Shown here: positions 60,557 through 64,000 of the stretch, one piece after another | Layout of the letters: every line of letters starts with the position of its first letter | Numbering within the stretch: position 1 is the stretch's first letter | NCBI RefSeq assembly: GCF_010091945.1 | Contig: NZ_WVIE01000006.1 | Location: 1 to 64,000, forward strand | Reading direction: 5' to 3' | Length of the DNA: 64,000 nt | Source of the DNA: Myxacorys almedinensis A | GTDB taxonomy: Bacteria; Cyanobacteriota; Cyanobacteriia; Leptolyngbyales; Leptolyngbyaceae | Notes under the pieces: generated by a model | Databases searched by the model: none | Told to the model about the DNA's origin: nothing | Seen by the model: only the letters and a program-made list of their open reading frames with translations | Position numbers and translations under genes: made by a program

Positions 60557-61543
60557 CTATGACGCGCCCAACCAGCGAGCCGCATCTTTGGCATGATAAG
60601 TGAGAATCAAATCTGCCCCGGCTCGCTTAAAACTGGTCAGCGTCTCCATAACAATGCGCTCTTCATCGACCCAACCGTTGAGCGCCGCCGCTTTCACCAT
60701 TGAATATTCACCCGACACGTTGTAAGCCGCGACGGGCAAATTCGACGCTTCTTTAACCCGCAAAATTACGTCCATATAAGAGAGCGCAGGCTTGACCATC
60801 AGCAGGTCTGCCCCTTCTGCAATGTCGAGTTCGATTTCTTTAATCGCCTCCCGTGCATTACCTGGATCCATTTGGTAAGTTCTGCGATCGCCAAACTGAG
60901 GAGCAGAATCTGCCGCATCTCGAAACGGACCATAGTATGCCGAAGAGTATTTAGCGGCGTAAGACATGATTGGAATATCCTGAAAGCCGGCAGCGTCCAA
61001 GCCTTCACGCACGGCACTAACAAAGCCATCCATCATGCCAGAGGGCGCAATTATATCGGCTCCGGCTTTGGCTTGGGAAACGGCTGTTTTTTTCAGCAGT
61101 TCAAGGGTCGGATCGTTCAGCACCCGTCCGGTCAGGTCGCCTAGTTCTAGATAGCCACAGTGACCATGAGGGGTATATTCACACAAGCAGGTGTCATTAA
61201 TAACAATTAAATCGGGAACTGCTTCTTTGACTGCCGTAGTCGCCTTCTGGACAATACCGCAATCGTGCCAAGCCCCTGTCGCATCGACATCTTTATCAGC
61301 AGGAATGCCAAACAAAATGATCGACGGAATGCCCAAATCGTAGACTTCTTTTGCTTCTTCTACAATTTTGTCGATTGAAAGTTGAAACACACCGGGCATC
61401 GATTTTACTTCGTTTGCAATGCCATGACCCGGTACCGCAAATAAGGGATAAATTAAATCGCTTATATTTAAGACATTTTCACGCACCATCCGACGCAGTT
61501 GAGGATGAGTACGCAGGCGGCGGGGGCGGTGGTTTGGAAACAT
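60557..61543 (-). CDS. hemB: porphobilinogen synthase (delta-aminolevulinate dehydratase)
   Basis: Condenses two 5-aminolevulinate molecules to porphobilinogen, the shared precursor of haem, chlorophyll, bilins and cobalamin. The 328-residue protein has [18 protein letters not shown], active-site Lys residues in MSYAAKYSS and [12 protein letters not shown]. The zinc-type cysteines [13 protein letters not shown] are present. Normal length. A minus-strand gene not clearly in an operon with the ribosomal genes that follow it upstream. Confidence 0.97.
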   Translation of the reverse strand: MFPNHRPRRLRTHPQLRRMVRENVLNISDLIYPLFAVPGHGIANEVKSMPGVFQLSIDKIVEEAKEVYDLGIPSIILFGIPADKDVDATGAWHDCGIVQKATTAVKEAVPDLIVINDTCLCEYTPHGHCGYLELGDLTGRVLNDPTLELLKKTAVSQAKAGADIIAPSGMMDGFVSAVREGLDAAGFQDIPIMSYAAKYSSAYYGPFRDAADSAPQFGDRRTYQMDPGNAREAIKEIELDIAEGADLLMVKPALSYMDVILRVKEASNLPVAAYNVSGEYSMVKAAALNGWVDEERIVMETLTSFKRAGADLILTYHAKDAARWLGAS

Positions 61544-61648
61544 AAGGCGTCATTAATGGCTGATGGGATGGGCAGTCTCTTAAAAGTCTAAAACGATCGA
61601 GGGCGCGATCGCTCATCCGTTAGATTACGAACTATGAAGAAAAGACCC

Positions 61649-61679
61649 AAAAAAGCTGCCCCACTTAGGTTGGAGCAGC
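61649..61679 (-). terminator. intrinsic terminator after rpmA
   Basis: On the minus strand, GCTGCTCC (61679-61672) pairs with GGGGCAGC (61662-61655, one G-U), enclosing a 9-nt loop, followed by TTTTTT. It ends the rplU-rpmA transcript about 30 bp past the rpmA stop. Confidence 0.88.
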
Positions 61680-61708
61680 CCAAAGATTTCTGATTGCAAA
61701 CGCCTCAG

Positions 61709-61975
61709 TTAGGCTTCAACCGCCGAGGGGTAAACGCTAACTTTCTTGCCACTCTTACCGCGTCTTTCAAACGTGACAATGCCTTCGATCAACGCAAACA
61801 GCGTATCATCGCTGCCCCGACCGACGTTGTTGCCAGGATGAAATTTTGTACCGCGCTGCCGCACCAAAATATTGCCAGCTTTCACGACTTGCCCACCAAA
61901 ACGCTTGACGCCCAAACGCTGAGCATTAGAATCTCGTCCGTTACGAGTACTGCCTGTACCTTTTTTGTGAGCCAT
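61709..61975 (-). CDS. rpmA: 50S ribosomal protein L27
   Basis: An 88-residue ribosomal protein, with the N-terminal [16 protein letters not shown] that reaches the peptidyl-transferase centre and the signature [19 protein letters not shown]. It directly follows rplU by 67 bp in the conserved L21-L27 operon. A strong terminator follows. Confidence 0.98.
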   Translation of the reverse strand: MAHKKGTGSTRNGRDSNAQRLGVKRFGGQVVKAGNILVRQRGTKFHPGNNVGRGSDDTLFALIEGIVTFERRGKSGKKVSVYPSAVEA

Positions 61976-62042
61976 GATTCCCCCTAGAGTTGCCTTCTCG
62001 TTAATCTTAGTCGTTCTGTAGAAGAGTCGGGCGAAAGGTTGC

Positions 62043-62384
62043 CTACCCTGCTGCGGTCAGCGTTTCGCCGCCAATCGTAATTGACTCGACCATCAACCGA
62101 GTCAGTTCTTGACGATGACCTCGCTTTTTGCGGGTTTTCTTCTTGGGTTTCATCTTGTAAACCAGCACTTTGCGCCCGCGCAGATGACGCATGATCTTAA
62201 ATTGCACCGAGGCTCCGTCTACGAGGGGTTCACCAATGCTGATGTCTCCTTCGTTGTTGACAAACAGCACTCGATCGATCGTAATTTGAGACTCTTCCTC
62301 TCCAGCGATGCGGTTGAGGTCGTAAAATCGACCGTTTTCAACGCGCAGTTGCTGACCGCCTGCTTCGATAATTGCGTAAAGCAT
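62043..62384 (-). CDS. rplU: 50S ribosomal protein L21
   Basis: A 113-residue ribosomal protein: [20 protein letters not shown] at the start, [21 protein letters not shown] at the end of the fold, binding 23S rRNA. First gene of the rplU-rpmA operon; promoter lies in 62385-62609, a divergent spacer with the PRC-barrel gene. Confidence 0.98.
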   Translation of the reverse strand: MLYAIIEAGGQQLRVENGRFYDLNRIAGEEESQITIDRVLFVNNEGDISIGEPLVDGASVQFKIMRHLRGRKVLVYKMKPKKKTRKKRGHRQELTRLMVESITIGGETLTAAG

Positions 62385-62609
62385 GTATTTGCCCTTGATA
62401 AAGCCGTACAGGTTAACTCGTGGGTACTGAGTTATTAGAGACCTGATCCGAGCAGGAAATAGTTAACCAGTCTACCATTGTGGCGAATTGATGGCTAAAC
62501 TGTCAACCAATTTGCCAGCCAAAGATTACACTGAAGATCACCCTGACCGTAATTCAGAGTGATACTGATTAAAGGTTAGAGGCGTTTATTCACCCTTGAG
62601 TCTCCGCTT

Positions 62610-63491
62610 ATGCCGCAACAACCAGATCCCACTAGGCACAGTGACGTGTTAAATCAGGTTGTCCTCGATCGGCGATCGCTGCAAGAGCTTGGGCAAGTTG
62701 AGGTGCTATGGACTTATCCCCAAATGCACCGGGTGTTGGGCTTTATCTGTCGATCGGGGTGGCTTGGCGCAAAGAAGACGGCGTTTAACTTAGACCAGTT
62801 GGATGCGATCGGGGTGAATGGAGTCTTAGTCAACTCGAAGCCTGTGGATACGGATGCGGACAAGGTTCGGCAAATCGAGTCGCTGGTTGGCTGGGAAGTT
62901 TGGACAGATAACGGAGAACGAGCGGGTAAGATCATCGACTATCTCTTTGACCTTGAAACCGGTGACATTGAGCATTATTTGTTCACTTCTAACAGTTTAG
63001 GCGGCATGGCAGGCACTATTTTCATGCTGCCATCCAACTATATTCTCAGTTTCGGCAATCGCCGCGTGTTGGTGCCTGCGGGTGCGCTGCGATCGTTTGC
63101 GCTCTACCGAGAAGGCATCCAAGAGAAATTCTCGAAAGTGACAGAATTATTCAAAGAAGAGAAGAGCCAACTTACCCAGGACATGCGATCGCTGCTCGAC
63201 CAAGCTAGAGAACGAGCCAAACTGGTAGCCGAGCAAGCTAGAGAAAAGGCTAAAACCGTTGCTGAGCGGGTCGATGAATTTATTGACGACATCGATTTAG
63301 ACGAGACTCCCAGTGCCCCCGTTGCCACCCCCAGCACCGACCCTGCCCCGTGGGATGATTGGGATAGTGATCTTCCCAAACCCCCCGTTCAATCTCCCCC
63401 CCGAACCGTCCCCCAACCGCCGCGCTCTGCCGCTTCTGAGCAGTCTTCTGAAAAGTCTTCTGACGATCCGTGGGATGACGATTCTTGGTAG
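62610..63491 (+). CDS. PRC-barrel domain protein with helical and disordered tail
   Basis: A 293-residue protein with two PRC-barrel units (about 15-85 and 85-175: VEVLWTYPQMHRVLGFICRS, VGWEVWTDNGERAGKIIDY). A charged helix of about 50 residues (ARERAKLVAEQAREKAKTVAE) follows, then a disordered Pro/Ser/Asp tail with repeated PWDD/W motifs (PAPWDDWDSD, DDPWDDDSW). PRC-barrels occur in photosynthetic reaction centres and RNA-processing proteins; cyanobacterial members may link to thylakoid function. No direct function known. Confidence 0.8.
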   Translation: MPQQPDPTRHSDVLNQVVLDRRSLQELGQVEVLWTYPQMHRVLGFICRSGWLGAKKTAFNLDQLDAIGVNGVLVNSKPVDTDADKVRQIESLVGWEVWTDNGERAGKIIDYLFDLETGDIEHYLFTSNSLGGMAGTIFMLPSNYILSFGNRRVLVPAGALRSFALYREGIQEKFSKVTELFKEEKSQLTQDMRSLLDQARERAKLVAEQAREKAKTVAERVDEFIDDIDLDETPSAPVATPSTDPAPWDDWDSDLPKPPVQSPPRTVPQPPRSAASEQSSEKSSDDPWDDDSW

Positions 63492-63595
63492 CTATTTCTC
63501 ACCCCAAGGTCAGGGTCATCATCGCTGAGCGGTCATTCCTGATCGCCTATTTCTGACATACTGGTAAGTACCCGACGACATTCAGGAGACAGCCC

Positions 63596-64000
63596 TTGAA
63601 CAATACTGGTCTGCCGGGAAAACCTCCCAAAAATTCAAGTCCCTCGTTCGATGACATTCCGGTTGCTGAGCGCGAGACGGTAGAAGCCCCGCCAAAGCCC
63701 CGCCGCAATCTGGTGGGCTTGATTGGGGGAGTTGGTGCGATCGCCCTTGCCGTTGGGGGGTTCTCTGCCTATCAGGTTTACCGCTCAAGTCAGCCACCGA
63801 TCGCGGCTAGCCCTTCTGCACCGGCATCTCCCAGCGCCAGCCCAACCGATGGCAGGCTGCTAAACCACTATCCCTATGAAGAAGCGCCTCAGTCGGAATT
63901 GGAGCCGATTGGCGATGACGGGGACATGAAACTGCGATCGTCGGCGGCAAAAGCGTATCGCGAGATGGTAACGGCTGCCGCAGCCGAGGAGGTTGTGCTA
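63596..64000 (+). CDS. M15-family D-Ala-D-Ala carboxypeptidase, N-terminal part (cut by window edge)
   Basis: The frame opens with TTG at 63596 (AGGAGA 6-11 nt before it) and runs 135 codons to the window edge without a stop. It has a cytoplasmic Pro/Lys-rich head, one TM helix at about 43-66 (LVGLIGGVGAIALAVGGFSAYQ), then LNHYPYEEAPQSELEPIG and LRSSAAKAYREMVTAA, the conserved start of cyanobacterial VanY-like (M15) D-Ala-D-Ala carboxypeptidases. Catalytic residues would lie beyond the window. It trims peptidoglycan peptides made with Ddl. Confidence 0.75.
   Translation, partial: MNNTGLPGKPPKNSSPSFDDIPVAERETVEAPPKPRRNLVGLIGGVGAIALAVGGFSAYQVYRSSQPPIAASPSAPASPSASPTDGRLLNHYPYEEAPQSELEPIGDDGDMKLRSSAAKAYREMVTAAAAEEVVL

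Overview
The window looks like a chromosomal segment of a filamentous, phycobilisome-containing cyanobacterium. Direct signs are very frequent GCGATCGC (HIP1) octamers, a phycobilisome core-membrane linker (apcE), phosphoribulokinase (prk), a ferredoxin-NADP reductase with a CpcD-like N-terminus (petH), a Ycf66-family protein, NblS, CrtO and a valyl-tRNA synthetase carrying the cyanobacterial CAAD membrane domain. The TftA-like cell-wall protein and the four-repeat ApcE fit a filamentous lineage. Species was not determined. I saw no rRNA, CRISPR array, prophage or intact insertion sequence.

Region by region: 1-1.8 kb is an accessory patch with a small orphan ORF, an XRE regulator preceded by three palindromic operator-like repeats, a Uma2-family protein with an altered catalytic position, and a possibly frameshifted ORF. 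1.9-7.1 kb holds tRNA-Val(UAC), a DUF2227-type membrane protein, mazG, a GAF-GAF-PAS adenylate cyclase and a coiled-coil protein. 7.6-14.4 kb holds valS with CAAD, a short protein made of RPI repeats, prk, and divergently petH. 14.9-19.8 kb is a same-strand run: purD, nblS and a TftA-like protein with a degenerate amidase domain. 20-28.5 kb is housekeeping (rlmN, a PAS kinase, lgt, cobM, argC, ribBA). 28.7-32.1 kb is apcE alone, without apcABC next to it.

32.5-41.8 kb holds an M4 protease with an emfourin-type inhibitor predicted to be a lipoprotein, a small membrane protein, a MITE-like element set in a 13-bp repeat array, NurA-domain and HAD proteins, ndbB-like NDH-2, ddl, small conserved genes, an intact-looking Uma2 protein and ycf66. 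41.9-53.5 kb has ileS, a 14-blade WD40/AAA protein, a second AAA-like protein, and three exported proteins including a repeat-bearing serine hydrolase. 53.7-60.5 kb has a His-rich CobW GTPase, a 2Fe-2S protein, a GH57 protein, an alpha/beta hydrolase, and a small disordered ORF abutting crtO. 60.5-64 kb has hemB, rpmA and rplU, a PRC-barrel protein and the start of an M15 carboxypeptidase cut by the window edge.

Core themes are photosynthesis and carbon fixation (prk, petH, apcE, ndbB, crtO, hemB, cobM, ycf66), light/nutrient and cAMP signalling (nblS, cyclase, PAS kinase), cell-envelope work (ddl, lgt, TftA-like, M15), and translation (valS, ileS, rplU/rpmA, tRNA-Val, rlmN). The best candidates for under-described biology are the M4 protease/lipoprotein-emfourin pair, the RPI-repeat protein, the XRE operator array, the pseudo-amidase TftA-like protein, and the AAA/WD40 plus exported-protein cluster at 45-53.5 kb.
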